DNA of 64,000 bases. Origin: Vibrio sp. Isolate34. Its GTDB lineage: Bacteria > Pseudomonadota > Gammaproteobacteria > Enterobacterales > Vibrionaceae. The DNA lies in contig NZ_JAKEUO010000006.1 of the NCBI RefSeq assembly GCF_022397915.1, positions 66,192 to 130,191 of the forward strand, in the 5' to 3' direction. Made by a program: the position numbers and the translations under genes. Numbering within the stretch: the stretch's first letter is position 1; each line of letters opens with the position of its first letter. Positions 37,138-46,258 of this stretch are shown here, piece after piece. A model generated the notes under the pieces. It was not told where the DNA came from. It searched no databases and saw only the letters and a list, made by a program, of their open reading frames with translations.

Positions 37138-37986
37138 ATGAATATCAACGCATTAATCAATCACCCAGAATGGCTGCTGCTGGTATTGGCTCCTTTGTTC
37201 ATTATCTGCATGTTGGCCGAGTATTTCATTGGCCAGAAACAAGGCCGATTGCCTGAGAATTCTAGCTACAAATTGTCAGAAGTGATTTGTAATTTCACGT
37301 TAGCAGGCATGCATCAACTCTCCGATTTATTAACCGGACTCGTGATCGTTCAGCTTTATCTGTGGCTATTTGGTTGGCACTTCTTGGACATTGAGATGGG
37401 CGTGTTGAGTTTCATTGTGTTAATGGTTCTGCAGGACTTTTTTTATTACTGGTTCCACAGAGCAAGCCACCGCGTTCGCTGGATGTGGGCGGCACACGTG
37501 GCACACCATAGTTCAGAAAGCATGAACTTCAGTACGGCTTTCCGTCAAAGTCTAATGTACCCATTTGCAGGTATGTGGCTATTTTGGGTGCCGTTAGTCA
37601 TTATAGGTTTCGATCCTAAATGGGTGATCTTTGTGGTGCTTCTGAATCTGGGTTTACAGTTCTTTGTACATACTCAATGGGTACGAAGCTTAGGGCCACT
37701 GGAATACCTCTTCAACACCCCCTCTCACCATCGCGTACATCACGGTAGAAACCCTCAATACATCGATAAAAACTACGCCGGTCTTTTGATCATTTGGGAT
37801 AAGTTGTTTGGTACGTTCGAGCCTGAAGTGGAAACCGTTCGTTACGGCGTCACTAAACCTGTAGACAGTTTCAACCCGATAACGGTGACCTTTCAAGAAT
37901 GGAAAGTTATTTTCAATGATTTGAGTAACCGAGAGTTAACCGTAAAACAGAAAGTAAAATTAATACTCTCACCTCCATCGGATTAA
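37138..37986 (+). CDS. sterol desaturase / fatty acid hydroxylase superfamily protein
   Basis: Integral membrane di-iron oxygenase of 282 residues. It has four hydrophobic segments and the histidine boxes of the superfamily: HRASHR (about residue 108), AAHVAHHSSE (about 119) and HHRVHHGRN (about 198). It should introduce a hydroxyl or double bond into a lipid. It follows the DUF2804 gene by 33 bp and is under likely control of the divergent AraC regulator. Whether its substrate is a sterol, fatty acid or plasmalogen-like lipid cannot be said. Confidence 0.87.
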   Translation: MNINALINHPEWLLLVLAPLFIICMLAEYFIGQKQGRLPENSSYKLSEVICNFTLAGMHQLSDLLTGLVIVQLYLWLFGWHFLDIEMGVLSFIVLMVLQDFFYYWFHRASHRVRWMWAAHVAHHSSESMNFSTAFRQSLMYPFAGMWLFWVPLVIIGFDPKWVIFVVLLNLGLQFFVHTQWVRSLGPLEYLFNTPSHHRVHHGRNPQYIDKNYAGLLIIWDKLFGTFEPEVETVRYGVTKPVDSFNPITVTFQEWKVIFNDLSNRELTVKQKVKLILSPPSD

Positions 37987-38192
37987 ACGAATAAGAGACA
38001 GGTTGTATTAACTAAGAAACCGCCTCAACTGGATTCAAAAGCTTCCCTGCCGACTCGATTGAATAGTAAAGCACCGTTTTCCAGCAATTTATTTGTGATC
38101 TGGGTTGCACGCGTACCGCATACTATCAGATACTGAACAAAACTAACCTTCAGCCACAGTAAACGTAATCCGTTTACTGTTCAGGAAATTCA

Positions 38193-39617
38193 ATGAGTTC
38201 AGATAATCAGCCAACCTACTTCTTTTTCGATTACGAAACATGGGGCGTGAGCCCAGCGAAAGATCGTCCGAGTCAATTCGCAGGTGTTCGTACCGACCAA
38301 GATTTCAATGTTATCGGAGAGCCTTTGGTTATCTACTGCCAACCTCCTGCTGATTATCTTCCTGCACCTGAAGCTGCGCTGATCACTCGCATCACACCGC
38401 AAAAAGCCATGTCTCAAGGCCTACCTGAGCCTGAGTTTATCGCCAAAATTCATGCAGAGCTTGCAAAGCCAAACACCACAAGCCTTGGCTACAACAGCAT
38501 TCGATTCGATGACGAAGTAACGCGATACACTTGTTATCGCAACTTCATAGACCCGTACGCATGGAGCTGGCAAAACGGTAACTCACGCTGGGATCTACTC
38601 GACGTGATGCGCGCCGTACACGCACTTCGCCCTGAAGGTATTGTTTGGCCAGAGAATGAAGAAGGTTACCCAAGTTTCAAACTGGAACACCTATCTGTGG
38701 CAAATGGCATTGAACACGAAAACGCGCACGATGCGATGGCCGATGTTATCGCGACTATCGAATTAGCGAAAAAGCTGAAAGCCGCGCAACCTAAGATGTT
38801 TGATTACCTCTACAACATGCGCCACAAGCGTAAGTTGAATGAGCTTGTGGACATCGTAAATATGACACCTCTTATGCACGTGTCAGGCATGTTTGGTCGT
38901 GATTGTAATTACACAAGCTGGATTGTTCCTATGGCTTGGCACCCGACCAACCAAAACGCCGTTATCGTTGTGGACTTAGCGAAAGATCCTAGCCCACTGC
39001 TTGAACTAGATACCGACGAGCTAAGAGACAGGCTCTACACCAAGCGTAGCGAGCTAAATGAAGATGAGTTGCCAGTGCCGATTAAACTGGTACAACTCAA
39101 CAAGTGCCCTATTCTCGCACCAGCAAAAACCCTGACGGCTGAAAACGCGGAAACGATCGGTATCGACCGTCAACAGTGCTTGAAGAACCTTGCACTATTA
39201 CGTGAACACCCAGAGATTCGCGAAAAGCTGATTGGCTTGTACTCGCAAGAGCGTGAATACGAAAAAAGTGATGATGTAGACACACACCTTTACGATGGCT
39301 TCTTCTCTCCAGCAGATAAAACCGCGATGAACATCATTCGTGAAACTGACCCGAACAACTTGGCTGCTTTGGACATCACTTTCAGTGACGAGCGTATTAA
39401 GCCGTTGTTGTTCCGTTACCGCGCTCGTCATTTCCCATGGACACTTGATGAAGCTGAGCAACTAAAGTGGGCGAACCATTGTCGTGAGTTTTACGAGAGT
39501 CGCTTAGAAGAGTACATGCTGAATCTAGAAAACCTCGCACATGAAAACGAAAGTGACGAAAAGAAAATGGCTATCTTGAAAGCGGTTTATCAATACGTAG
39601 AAAAGCTAGCTAGTTAA
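38193..39617 (+). CDS. sbcB: exodeoxyribonuclease I
   Basis: Single-strand DNA-specific 3'-5' exonuclease, 474 residues, the normal length. The DEDDh active site is visible: Asp and Glu in FFDYETWGVSP (residues 12-22), Asp in NSIRFDDEVTR (about 107), His and Asp in ENAHDAMADVIAT (about 181-186). The SH3-like and helical C-terminal domains match ExoI. It acts in mismatch repair and recombination. The next gene, lrgA, begins 24 bp later with no terminator, so partial cotranscription is possible. Confidence 0.96.
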   Translation: MSSDNQPTYFFFDYETWGVSPAKDRPSQFAGVRTDQDFNVIGEPLVIYCQPPADYLPAPEAALITRITPQKAMSQGLPEPEFIAKIHAELAKPNTTSLGYNSIRFDDEVTRYTCYRNFIDPYAWSWQNGNSRWDLLDVMRAVHALRPEGIVWPENEEGYPSFKLEHLSVANGIEHENAHDAMADVIATIELAKKLKAAQPKMFDYLYNMRHKRKLNELVDIVNMTPLMHVSGMFGRDCNYTSWIVPMAWHPTNQNAVIVVDLAKDPSPLLELDTDELRDRLYTKRSELNEDELPVPIKLVQLNKCPILAPAKTLTAENAETIGIDRQQCLKNLALLREHPEIREKLIGLYSQEREYEKSDDVDTHLYDGFFSPADKTAMNIIRETDPNNLAALDITFSDERIKPLLFRYRARHFPWTLDEAEQLKWANHCREFYESRLEEYMLNLENLAHENESDEKKMAILKAVYQYVEKLAS

Positions 39618-39641
39618 TTCATTATCAAGAGATGTGACACT

Positions 39642-40013
39642 TTGAAAGAAAGATTGATCAAACTCGTTTACTGCTTAATCTCCTTCACCTTAATCATAGG
39701 TGCTCTCACTGCAGGCAACGCGTTACAACAATATCTAGAGACCTCAATTCCAGGCAGTATTTTTGGCATGTTGATTCTGTTTACTGCCATGGTGATAGGT
39801 ATTGTTCCATCACACTGGGTACAACCCGGTGCCAGTCTGATTATTCGTTTGATGATCTTATTGTTTGTCCCAATCAGTGTTGGGTTAATGGATCACTTCG
39901 ATATGCTTATTGCCAATGCATTGCCAATCATGGCCAGTGCCGTTGGCGGCACGCTCATCGTATTGGTGTCTTTATCATGGTTCTTAGACCGCTTGCTTTC
40001 GAGAGGTAAATAA
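39642..40013 (+). CDS. CidA/LrgA family holin-like protein
   Basis: A 123-residue inner-membrane protein with four predicted helices; the family core is [20 protein letters not shown] ([18 protein letters not shown] at about residue 35). It starts with TTG. CidA/LrgA proteins form holin-like pores or metabolite carriers linked with murein hydrolase control and pyruvate/acetate handling. It is followed by its partner LrgB 2 bp after its stop codon, the usual two-gene arrangement. Confidence 0.85.
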   Translation: MKERLIKLVYCLISFTLIIGALTAGNALQQYLETSIPGSIFGMLILFTAMVIGIVPSHWVQPGASLIIRLMILLFVPISVGLMDHFDMLIANALPIMASAVGGTLIVLVSLSWFLDRLLSRGK

Positions 40014-40015
40014 TC

Positions 40016-40693
40016 ATGTGGATTCTACTGACCATCGTGGTGTTCCTGTTTGCTCGCTGGGTAAGCCAAAAAGTGAACTCACCACTGTGTAACCCGTTAT
40101 TGATCAGCATTGGCATCATTATTCCCATTCTGTTGTTCTTCAAAGTGCCTTTCGAGACTTACTACGCAGACAACACTTGGATCACTTACATGCTTCAACC
40201 TGCGGTTGTGGCTCTTGCTTACCCTCTTTACGAGCAATTGCCTCAAATTCGAGCTAACTGGCGCATTATTACCTTTGCCTGCACCTTAGGCAGTGTGATG
40301 TCGATGACCACAACGGCAATCATTGCGGTTGCGTTTAAAGCCGACCTTAGTTTGATTGCGAGCCTGTTAGGTAAATCAGTGACGACGCCGATCGCGATGG
40401 AAGTATCGAGCCATTTAGGTGGTGAAGCAGCCATTGCCGCAATACTGGTTTTGATAGTAGGTCTATTCGGGGCGATTTTTGCCTATCCTATCTATAATCT
40501 GATTGGTATTAAGAGCCCAATCGCCAGAGGTTTAACCATGGGTACGGTTTCTCACGCTTTGGGCACCGCGACTTGTGCGGAAAAGAACCAAGAAGATGCC
40601 GCATTCAGTTCGTTGGCTTTGGTGCTCTGTGGCGTTATCACCTCAATCATTGCACCTAGCGTGTTTTCAGTTGTGATTTGGTTTTATTCTTAA
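40016..40693 (+). CDS. LrgB family protein (CidB/LrgB)
   Basis: A 225-residue polytopic inner-membrane protein with the LrgB core: LGKSVTTPIAMEVSSHLGG (about residue 118), and AEKNQEDAAFSSLALVLCGV near the C-terminus. LrgB works with LrgA in controlling autolysis or transport of small metabolites. It starts 2 bp after the lrgA stop codon. A complex hairpin terminator with arms AGCCCAA/TTGGGCT follows. Confidence 0.88.
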   Translation: MWILLTIVVFLFARWVSQKVNSPLCNPLLISIGIIIPILLFFKVPFETYYADNTWITYMLQPAVVALAYPLYEQLPQIRANWRIITFACTLGSVMSMTTTAIIAVAFKADLSLIASLLGKSVTTPIAMEVSSHLGGEAAIAAILVLIVGLFGAIFAYPIYNLIGIKSPIARGLTMGTVSHALGTATCAEKNQEDAAFSSLALVLCGVITSIIAPSVFSVVIWFYS

Positions 40694-40716
40694 CCTAAAC
40701 GATCACTACGCGATTC

Positions 40717-40762
40717 AGCCCAACCAGAATGCTGTTTATTACAGTGTCTGTTTGGGCTTTTT
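40717..40762 (+). terminator. terminator after the lrgB-like gene
   Basis: Outer arms AGCCCAA/TTGGGCT enclosing an inner CTGT-TTATT-ACAG hairpin, then five T. Confidence 0.65.
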
Positions 40763-40859
40763 ATTCGCCTTTATTCAGCAATAGCTGTCAAGTCACGGTC
40801 TTTTACGAGCAATAAGTGCGATATCAGCTGTATAAATGGCTCTTGTAATCGATTTCAAG

Positions 40860-40924
40860 TGTGACCTCACTCTAATTATGCAAACCAATGTAACAACAAC
40901 AATTCAATAGCGATCTTTATCACA
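40860..40924 (+). promoter_or_regulatory. candidate CRP-CytR-CRP control region of cdd
   Basis: Two CRP-like sites, TGTGA-N6-TCTAA at 40860-40875 and AGCGA-N6-TCACA at 40909-40924, lie 49 bp apart, the spacing used for CRP sites flanking CytR in nucleoside catabolic promoters. The second site is 56 bp before the cdd start. Each half-site match is imperfect. Confidence 0.4.
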
Positions 40925-40979
40925 GAAAATTCCTGAGCATTGCATAAACTTAAAGCCTAAGGTCAATTAAGGATTCAAC

Positions 40980-41867
40980 ATGAACAGTCGTATTACCCTG
41001 GCGCTGGAAAGTGCTCCATCATCAATGAAAGTGCTTTTGAGTGACATCGTATTAGCAGACAACTTTGACGCGACATTGTCTCCAGAACAGTTCTCTAGCC
41101 TGCTTCAAGCAAGTGGTTTAGCAGATGACGAACTACGTATCGCACTACTTCCTTTTGCTGCTGCGTATTCATACGCTCCATTATCTGACTTTTACGTTGG
41201 TGCAATCGTGCGTGGTTTGTCTGGTACTTTGTACTTTGGTGCAAACCTTGAGATCGCTGGCGCACAACTTGGCCAAACAGTACACGCTGAGCAATCTGCA
41301 ATCAGCCATGCATGGATGAAAGGCGAGCAAGGCATCTCAGATATCACCATCAACTTCAGTCCTTGTGGTCACTGTCGTCAGTTTATGAATGAGTTGACTA
41401 CAGCGAAAGAGCTTAAAGTTCAGCTTCCGCAACGCGATGAGATGTCACTACAAGAATACCTGCCAGACTCTTTCGGCCCTGCTGATTTAGGTGTGACGAC
41501 TGGGCTAATGACTAAGCTTGATCATAAGTACACGACGGAAGAGACCACCCCTATTGTTGTAGAAGCATTAGCAGCGCTTAACCGCAGCCATGCGCCATAC
41601 ACCAAAAATTTGAGTGGTGTGTCACTTCAGCTAACAACTGGTGAGATCTTTACTGGTGCTTACGCTGAAAACGCAGCATTCAACCCTAGCCTGCCACCGC
41701 TACAAGTTGCGTTGATTCAACTAAAACTTGCGGGCTTCGACTTTGAACAAATTGAAAGTGCAGCATTGGTTGAAATCGCTGAAGGTAACATCAGTCACCT
41801 AGCGGATACGCAATCTACATTAGAAGCGATTAATCCCGACATTCCAGTGACTTACTTAGCAATCTAA
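40980..41867 (+). CDS. cdd: cytidine deaminase
   Basis: Zinc enzyme that deaminates cytidine and deoxycytidine to uridine forms for pyrimidine salvage. A 295-residue protein of the dimeric gammaproteobacterial type with two CDA folds. Zinc ligands are His102 (in TVHAEQSA, with catalytic Glu104), Cys129 and Cys132 (in PCGHC), at the same positions as in E. coli. The upstream region has a CRP/CytR-like pair of sites. A strong terminator follows. Confidence 0.97.
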   Translation: MNSRITLALESAPSSMKVLLSDIVLADNFDATLSPEQFSSLLQASGLADDELRIALLPFAAAYSYAPLSDFYVGAIVRGLSGTLYFGANLEIAGAQLGQTVHAEQSAISHAWMKGEQGISDITINFSPCGHCRQFMNELTTAKELKVQLPQRDEMSLQEYLPDSFGPADLGVTTGLMTKLDHKYTTEETTPIVVEALAALNRSHAPYTKNLSGVSLQLTTGEIFTGAYAENAAFNPSLPPLQVALIQLKLAGFDFEQIESAALVEIAEGNISHLADTQSTLEAINPDIPVTYLAI

Positions 41868-41895
41868 GTACATCTAGTTAACAAAAATTCAAATA

Positions 41896-41927
41896 AGCAG
41901 CCCTATTAAACGGGGCTGCTTTTTTTA
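41896..41927 (+). terminator. terminator after cdd
   Basis: Stem AGCAGCCC/GGGGCTGCT with T tract. Confidence 0.85.
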
Positions 41928-41951
41928 TGCTTGTAATTAACGCCACAAGTT

Positions 41952-41967
41952 GCGCAAACGTTTGCTT
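41952..41967. promoter_or_regulatory. PurR box upstream of purT
   Basis: GCGCAAACGTTTGCTT closely matches the PurR operator ACGCAAACGTTTTCNT. It lies 67 bp before the purT start codon, so purT is expected to be repressed when purines are plentiful. Confidence 0.8.
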
Positions 41968-42034
41968 TTGTCGTTTAAATAAGTATGATCACCCCGTTTT
42001 CAATCAATCGTTCAAAAGATCGGAAGGAATTTCT

Positions 42035-43210
42035 ATGTTTGGTAATGCTACTCGCGAAAATGCTACTCGTGTACTTCTATTAGGTTCAGGTGAACTAGGA
42101 AAAGAAGTTGCTATCGAGTGCCAACGTTTAGGTTTAGAAGTTATTGCTTGTGACCGTTATGCAGACGCACCAGCAATGCAAGTTGCACATCGTAGCCATG
42201 TATTAGACATGTTAGATGGTGATGCTCTTCAAGCTATCATTGAGCTAGAAAAACCAGATTATGTGGTTCCTGAAATTGAAGCTATTGCCACAAGCAAGTT
42301 AGTTGAACTTGAAGCACAAGGCTTAAATGTTGTTCCAACGGCGAATGCAACCAAGCTAACGATGAACCGTGAAGGAATTCGCCGTTTAGCCGCAGAAGAG
42401 TTGAAACTAAGCACTTCACCTTACCGCTTTGCAGACACCTTCGAAGACTTCGCCGCTGCTGTTGAGTTCGTGGGTATGCCTTGCGTTGTTAAGCCAGTAA
42501 TGAGTTCTTCAGGCAAAGGCCAAAGCGTTATCAGAACCGAAGAAGATATCCAGAAATCTTGGGACTACGCACAAGAAGGCGGTCGTACTGGCGCGGGTCG
42601 TGTGATCGTTGAAGGCTTCATCGACTTTGATTACGAAATCACTCTTCTAACCGTTCGTGCAGTCGACGGTGTTCATTTCTGTGCGCCAATCGGTCACCGC
42701 CAAGAAGACGGTGATTACCGTGAATCATGGCAGCCACAGGTCATGTCTGACAACGCACTGAAAGCGGCGCAATACACGGCAGAGCAAGTGGTTAACGCAC
42801 TAGGCGGTCACGGCATCTTTGGTGTTGAACTGTTCGTTAAAGGCGACCACGTAATCTTCAATGAAGTCTCCCCTCGCCCACACGATACTGGCTTAGTGAC
42901 TCTGATGTCTCAAGACTCATCGGAATTTGCACTACACGTACGCGCATTTACAGGTATGCCGATCAAATCAATTACTCAGTATGGCCCTTGTGCCTCTGCG
43001 GTAATCCTTGGCCAAGGCACATCAACGAATATCCGCTTTGAAGGCCTTACAGAAGCGCTAGACGCACCACAAACGCAGGTTCGTCTGTTTGGTAAGCCTG
43101 ACATTGATGGTCGCCGTCGTCTTGGTGTGGCGCTAACTCGTCGCAATAGCACAGAAACAGCAATTGAAGCCGCCATTGAAAGCGCTTCAAAAGTAAAAGT
43201 GATTTACTAG
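42035..43210 (+). CDS. purT: formate-dependent phosphoribosylglycinamide formyltransferase 2
   Basis: ATP-grasp enzyme that makes formylglycinamide ribonucleotide from GAR, formate and ATP in purine synthesis. Start chosen at ATG 42035, with GGAAGGA eight bases ahead; the frame extends further upstream only by chance. 391 residues. Motifs: [13 protein letters not shown] at the N-terminus, the ATP-grasp segment [16 protein letters not shown] (about residue 147), and the metal-binding [12 protein letters not shown] (about 275). A PurR box lies 67 bp upstream. Terminated by a perfect hairpin. Confidence 0.97.
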   Translation: MFGNATRENATRVLLLGSGELGKEVAIECQRLGLEVIACDRYADAPAMQVAHRSHVLDMLDGDALQAIIELEKPDYVVPEIEAIATSKLVELEAQGLNVVPTANATKLTMNREGIRRLAAEELKLSTSPYRFADTFEDFAAAVEFVGMPCVVKPVMSSSGKGQSVIRTEEDIQKSWDYAQEGGRTGAGRVIVEGFIDFDYEITLLTVRAVDGVHFCAPIGHRQEDGDYRESWQPQVMSDNALKAAQYTAEQVVNALGGHGIFGVELFVKGDHVIFNEVSPRPHDTGLVTLMSQDSSEFALHVRAFTGMPIKSITQYGPCASAVILGQGTSTNIRFEGLTEALDAPQTQVRLFGKPDIDGRRRLGVALTRRNSTETAIEAAIESASKVKVIY

Positions 43211-43254
43211 TCCGCTACTCAACTCTGAACAATCGCGAGTTCAAATCTGAACAA

Positions 43255-43287
43255 TAAAAAAGACGGGCTATCGAGCCCGTCTTTTTG
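43255..43287. terminator. bidirectional terminator
   Basis: Stem AAAAAGACGGGCT/AGCCCGTCTTTTT with short loop, between convergent purT and tpm. Confidence 0.9.
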
Positions 43288-43324
43288 TTGGTGTTATCTG
43301 TAGGCTTAACTAAGCAGACTGAAC

Positions 43325-43978
43325 TTAAGCGTCTGACTCAATCAAATACACTTCTTCACAGAAGCGAGACAACCCTTTCTTCGCAATCTTAGGATGTTCA
43401 TCGTCTGCGATGTCCTGATTCAACAGTGTGATCTTATAACCTGCGAACAACTGATCGATTTCTAGCTTAGGTACACTAAACGGAGGCCCTGCCATTTCGC
43501 TTTGATCATAATCCAGCGTCACCAGAAGGATCTTACCGCCCGGTTTCAGTAATTGTTTCAAACGCTCGACATACTGCACTCGCATCTCTTCAGGCAATGC
43601 CACTAAAGAAGCGCGGTCATAAATAATGTCGACAGGCTGAATAGGTGCGGTGAAGTAGTCACCCGTGTAAACACTCAGTTCATCGAATTGGTAAAGCTCA
43701 TGCTGACCATTAATTTGAGTCACAGTCGGCGTGTAAAAATGCTCTGAGAAAAATGCGCGTACCGCGATCTGGCTAAGCTCAACCCCTTGAACCTCTTCAT
43801 GCTTAGACGCTAACCAAATCAGATCTTCGCTTTTGCCACAAAGTGGTACAAACACACTCTTCTCGTAGCTAGGGTCGGTTTTTTTCCAAAATTCAATCAG
43901 AAGTGGGTTTACATCTTCAAGGTGGAAACCAATTTGGTTGGCTGCCCATTTATTGTGCCAAAATTCAGGATTATTCAT
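43325..43978 (-). CDS. tpm: thiopurine S-methyltransferase family protein
   Basis: A 217-residue SAM-dependent methyltransferase of the bacterial TPMT family, which methylates thiopurines and often selenium or tellurium oxyanions. Family features: N-terminal [22 protein letters not shown], the SAM-binding [16 protein letters not shown] (about residue 43) and [14 protein letters not shown] (about 117). No signal peptide. Transcribed alone on the minus strand, convergent with purT. Confidence 0.93.
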   Translation of the reverse strand: MNNPEFWHNKWAANQIGFHLEDVNPLLIEFWKKTDPSYEKSVFVPLCGKSEDLIWLASKHEEVQGVELSQIAVRAFFSEHFYTPTVTQINGQHELYQFDELSVYTGDYFTAPIQPVDIIYDRASLVALPEEMRVQYVERLKQLLKPGGKILLVTLDYDQSEMAGPPFSVPKLEIDQLFAGYKITLLNQDIADDEHPKIAKKGLSRFCEEVYLIESDA

Positions 43979-44301
43979 CTTTCGTTCATGTTAAACAGTC
44001 ATAATGCAAGGGTACAGTATAGAGAGGTAAGAGCAACCTTCGCTTGGTTTAAAGTTCCAAATTGGTTTCAATAAAATCAGAAACTGGCCGAGTTCAAAGT
44101 TCTTAAAATTCGGGAACAAACGCTTGAATTATTTGTCTATATGTTCACATTTTAAAGCAATATTAAACGTTAGAGTTGGTTTCTGCCTTAGCTAGCCCCA
44201 TTTAATATGTAGTGAGTTTAGTTAAGCTGTTTTTACTCTTATGCGTTACTGGTTACCCCTTTTGACTACCCGTTTTTGTAACCTTGTATTTTGGAGTTTG
44301 A
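43979..44301. other. intergenic region between divergent tpm and relV
   Basis: About 320 bp with no gene, repeat or clear regulatory site that I can support; a plausible promoter for relV must lie in it. Confidence 0.35.
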
Positions 44302-45078
44302 ATGAGTGTATTTCTCCGTACGACGGCCCTAATGCTTCTAGTATTGAGCCGAGCGCCTGCATTCGCAGCAGCACCTGTTTCAACGAGTTCAACTGATCAA
44401 TCGCGCACTCCAGCGCAAAACCAAGTTTCATCAAACGTATTCCGCCATAGCCTAAGCGGTCTATATGGCATTAAAGCATTCGACTCACGTCCGACTCAGC
44501 CTTATACCGATTTCGACATCCTTTACAGCAAAGCTCACCAAGCACAAGCTGAGCTAGAAACTATCTGTAAAAGTACTGCCCTACTAACCAATTCAGAAGC
44601 CCTGTTCGCAGGTGTTAAATCTCAAGCTCGTGCAGAAGAGAAAATTGACCTTGAGCTTGATGGCGACGTAACAAGAATTACCGACTTAGCTCGTGCAACG
44701 ATTATCGCAAACGACGTAGAGAGCTTGGTTGAAGTGTATGAATCACTAAGCCGTGAAGCGGACGTTGTGAAATTGAAAAACAAGTTTAAGTCACCTGCTG
44801 ATTCTGGCTACCGTGACCTTAACCTGTTAGTTCGTTTGCCTAAAACCAACATCATTGCTGAAGTTCAACTTCACTTGAAAGCGATTGCTGATGTGAAAAG
44901 TGGCCCAGAGCACGAACTATACGAAATCATCCAAGGCATTGAGCGTCACGCAATTGCAGAAAAACGCCCAATCAACGACATCGAAGCGGCGCAAATCAAT
45001 AGCCTAAGACGTCAATCTTTAGAGCTATACCAACAAGCATGGCAGCCGTACATTACGACTCATATTAAAGCGGCATAA
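44302..45078 (+). CDS. relV: small alarmone synthetase RelV
   Basis: A 258-residue RelA/SpoT-synthetase-domain protein that makes (p)ppGpp, the third alarmone synthetase of vibrios besides RelA and SpoT. The synthetase core is residues 95-215: KSQARAEEKI, ITDLARATII (conserved Asp and Arg), GYRDLNLLVRL, and IIAEVQLHLKAI (Glu, Gln of the catalytic pocket). No hydrolase domain. The first 22 residues (MSVFLRTTALMLLVLSRAP, then AFA-A) look like a signal peptide, which is odd for a cytoplasmic enzyme. Located near ihfA, as I recall for V. cholerae. A terminator follows. Confidence 0.9.
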   Translation: MSVFLRTTALMLLVLSRAPAFAAAPVSTSSTDQSRTPAQNQVSSNVFRHSLSGLYGIKAFDSRPTQPYTDFDILYSKAHQAQAELETICKSTALLTNSEALFAGVKSQARAEEKIDLELDGDVTRITDLARATIIANDVESLVEVYESLSREADVVKLKNKFKSPADSGYRDLNLLVRLPKTNIIAEVQLHLKAIADVKSGPEHELYEIIQGIERHAIAEKRPINDIEAAQINSLRRQSLELYQQAWQPYITTHIKAA

Positions 45079-45096
45079 CGAGCGTAATATCTAATC

Positions 45097-45131
45097 AAAG
45101 GGCTGCATTAATTTGGAGCCCTTTCTTTTTG
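45097..45131 (+). terminator. terminator after relV
   Basis: Stem AAAGGGCT/AGCCCTTT with T-rich tail. Confidence 0.8.
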
Positions 45132-45287
45132 GCGATATTGCATTCAGGAGATGAGTGAGGCAGCGTGGCCAGCCGAAAAGCTCAAAGTAAATCTATCGGC
45201 TTATAGCTCTAGAAATATAGACGAGATAGAGATAGAGATAAGAATAAAGTGAACCGTTTAATTCAGTTTAAAATTAAACGTCACATA

Positions 45288-45313
45288 CAAAAAGACCACG
45301 CTAGGCGTGGTCT
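45288..45313 (-). terminator. terminator after ihfA
   Basis: On the minus strand, stem AGACCACGC/GCGTGGTCT followed by TTTTT, just past the ihfA stop. Confidence 0.85.
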
Positions 45314-45322
45314 ATTGCTTGG

Positions 45323-45619
45323 CTACTTCTCGATTTTAATATTCTCGACACGGGCCTTTAATTTTTGTCCCGGTCTAAAAGTAACAACACGTCGAGCAGA
45401 AATTGGAATGTCTTCACCAGTTTTCGGGTTACGACCAGGTCGCTCGTTTTTCTCGCGAAGATCAAAATTACCAAAACCAGACAGTTTTACCTGTTCGCCA
45501 TTTTCGAGCGCTTTACGAACTTCTTCGAAAAACACTTCCACCGTTTCCTTGGCATCCCGCTTGCTGTATCCGAGTGTCTCAAACAGGTTCTCAGCCAAAT
45601 CGGCCTTCGTGAGTGCCAT
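45323..45619 (-). CDS. ihfA: integration host factor subunit alpha
   Basis: One half of the IHF heterodimer that bends DNA at specific sites for recombination, transcription and replication. 98 residues, HU/IHF fold, with the beta-arm motif [20 protein letters not shown] (about residues 60-79) containing the intercalating proline, and [14 protein letters not shown] at the start, typical of IhfA. In many gammaproteobacteria it directly follows pheT. Here no pheT is upstream within the window: instead there is a 640-bp empty stretch and then a zinc-related cluster. Confidence 0.96.
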   Translation of the reverse strand: MALTKADLAENLFETLGYSKRDAKETVEVFFEEVRKALENGEQVKLSGFGNFDLREKNERPGRNPKTGEDIPISARRVVTFRPGQKLKARVENIKIEK

Positions 45620-46258
45620 AAAACTTTCCTCAAAGCTATGTTAAACATTGCTACCATCGCCAGTAGCGCCAAAGCATTTACCCTATTCAATCAATGAGAT
45701 AAGGTCATTTACAAGGAAAGTGTATGCCAAGCTTCTGATTTTCGCCAACTTTTTTATCTGAACTATTGAATTATTCTTTCAAATCAGAAAGATAACTCGC
45801 TCCTAAATTCACACATATAGCTAAAAAACCTCTACTTCACAGCCATCAAACAGAGTTATATTCCAACCAAGCCAACTTAACCAATATTTAAAACTTTAGT
45901 TTTCTAAATATTAATTTCTGAGACTTTTCTCCGATACCCAATAAAATCAGCTACTTGATTTGATATCGAACTCAACAGAGGTTACTAAATAAGCGTTATT
46001 AAATATGAGATTCGTATCATTTCAGCATTTAATTCGATTGGGTCAATATCGAACTGAGATATGTGCCGCGCTCGTCGACGTTTTAAAACGGTATTGCCCA
46101 GCTGAACCTCCGTTTCCAATCTTAAAAACGTCGCGCTTCCTTACTTCATTTAAAACTAATAGTAGTCACACTTAGTACTAACAAAATCAAAAGTACGTTT
46201 CACCGCTCAAATTGTTATGTTATAACATCTCTATATTATTTTTAATTTAGTGGATTGA
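45620..46258. other. long non-coding stretch at the edge of the zinc island
   Basis: About 640 bp with no supported gene, separating ihfA from the Fur/Zur-type gene. A nested inverted repeat lies at 46076-46133: outer arms CGACGTTTT/AAAACGTCG and inner arms AAACGG/CCGTTT. The Zur-like box lies at its far end. Confidence 0.45.
46209..46231. promoter_or_regulatory. Zur-like operator upstream of the Fur/Zur-family gene
   Basis: Contains the perfect palindrome ATGTTATAACAT (46217-46228). Aligned to the 23-bp enterobacterial Zur consensus it matches 8 of 11 bases in the left half and 10 of 11 in the right. It is 28 bp before the regulator's start codon, in a promoter position. Confidence 0.65.
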
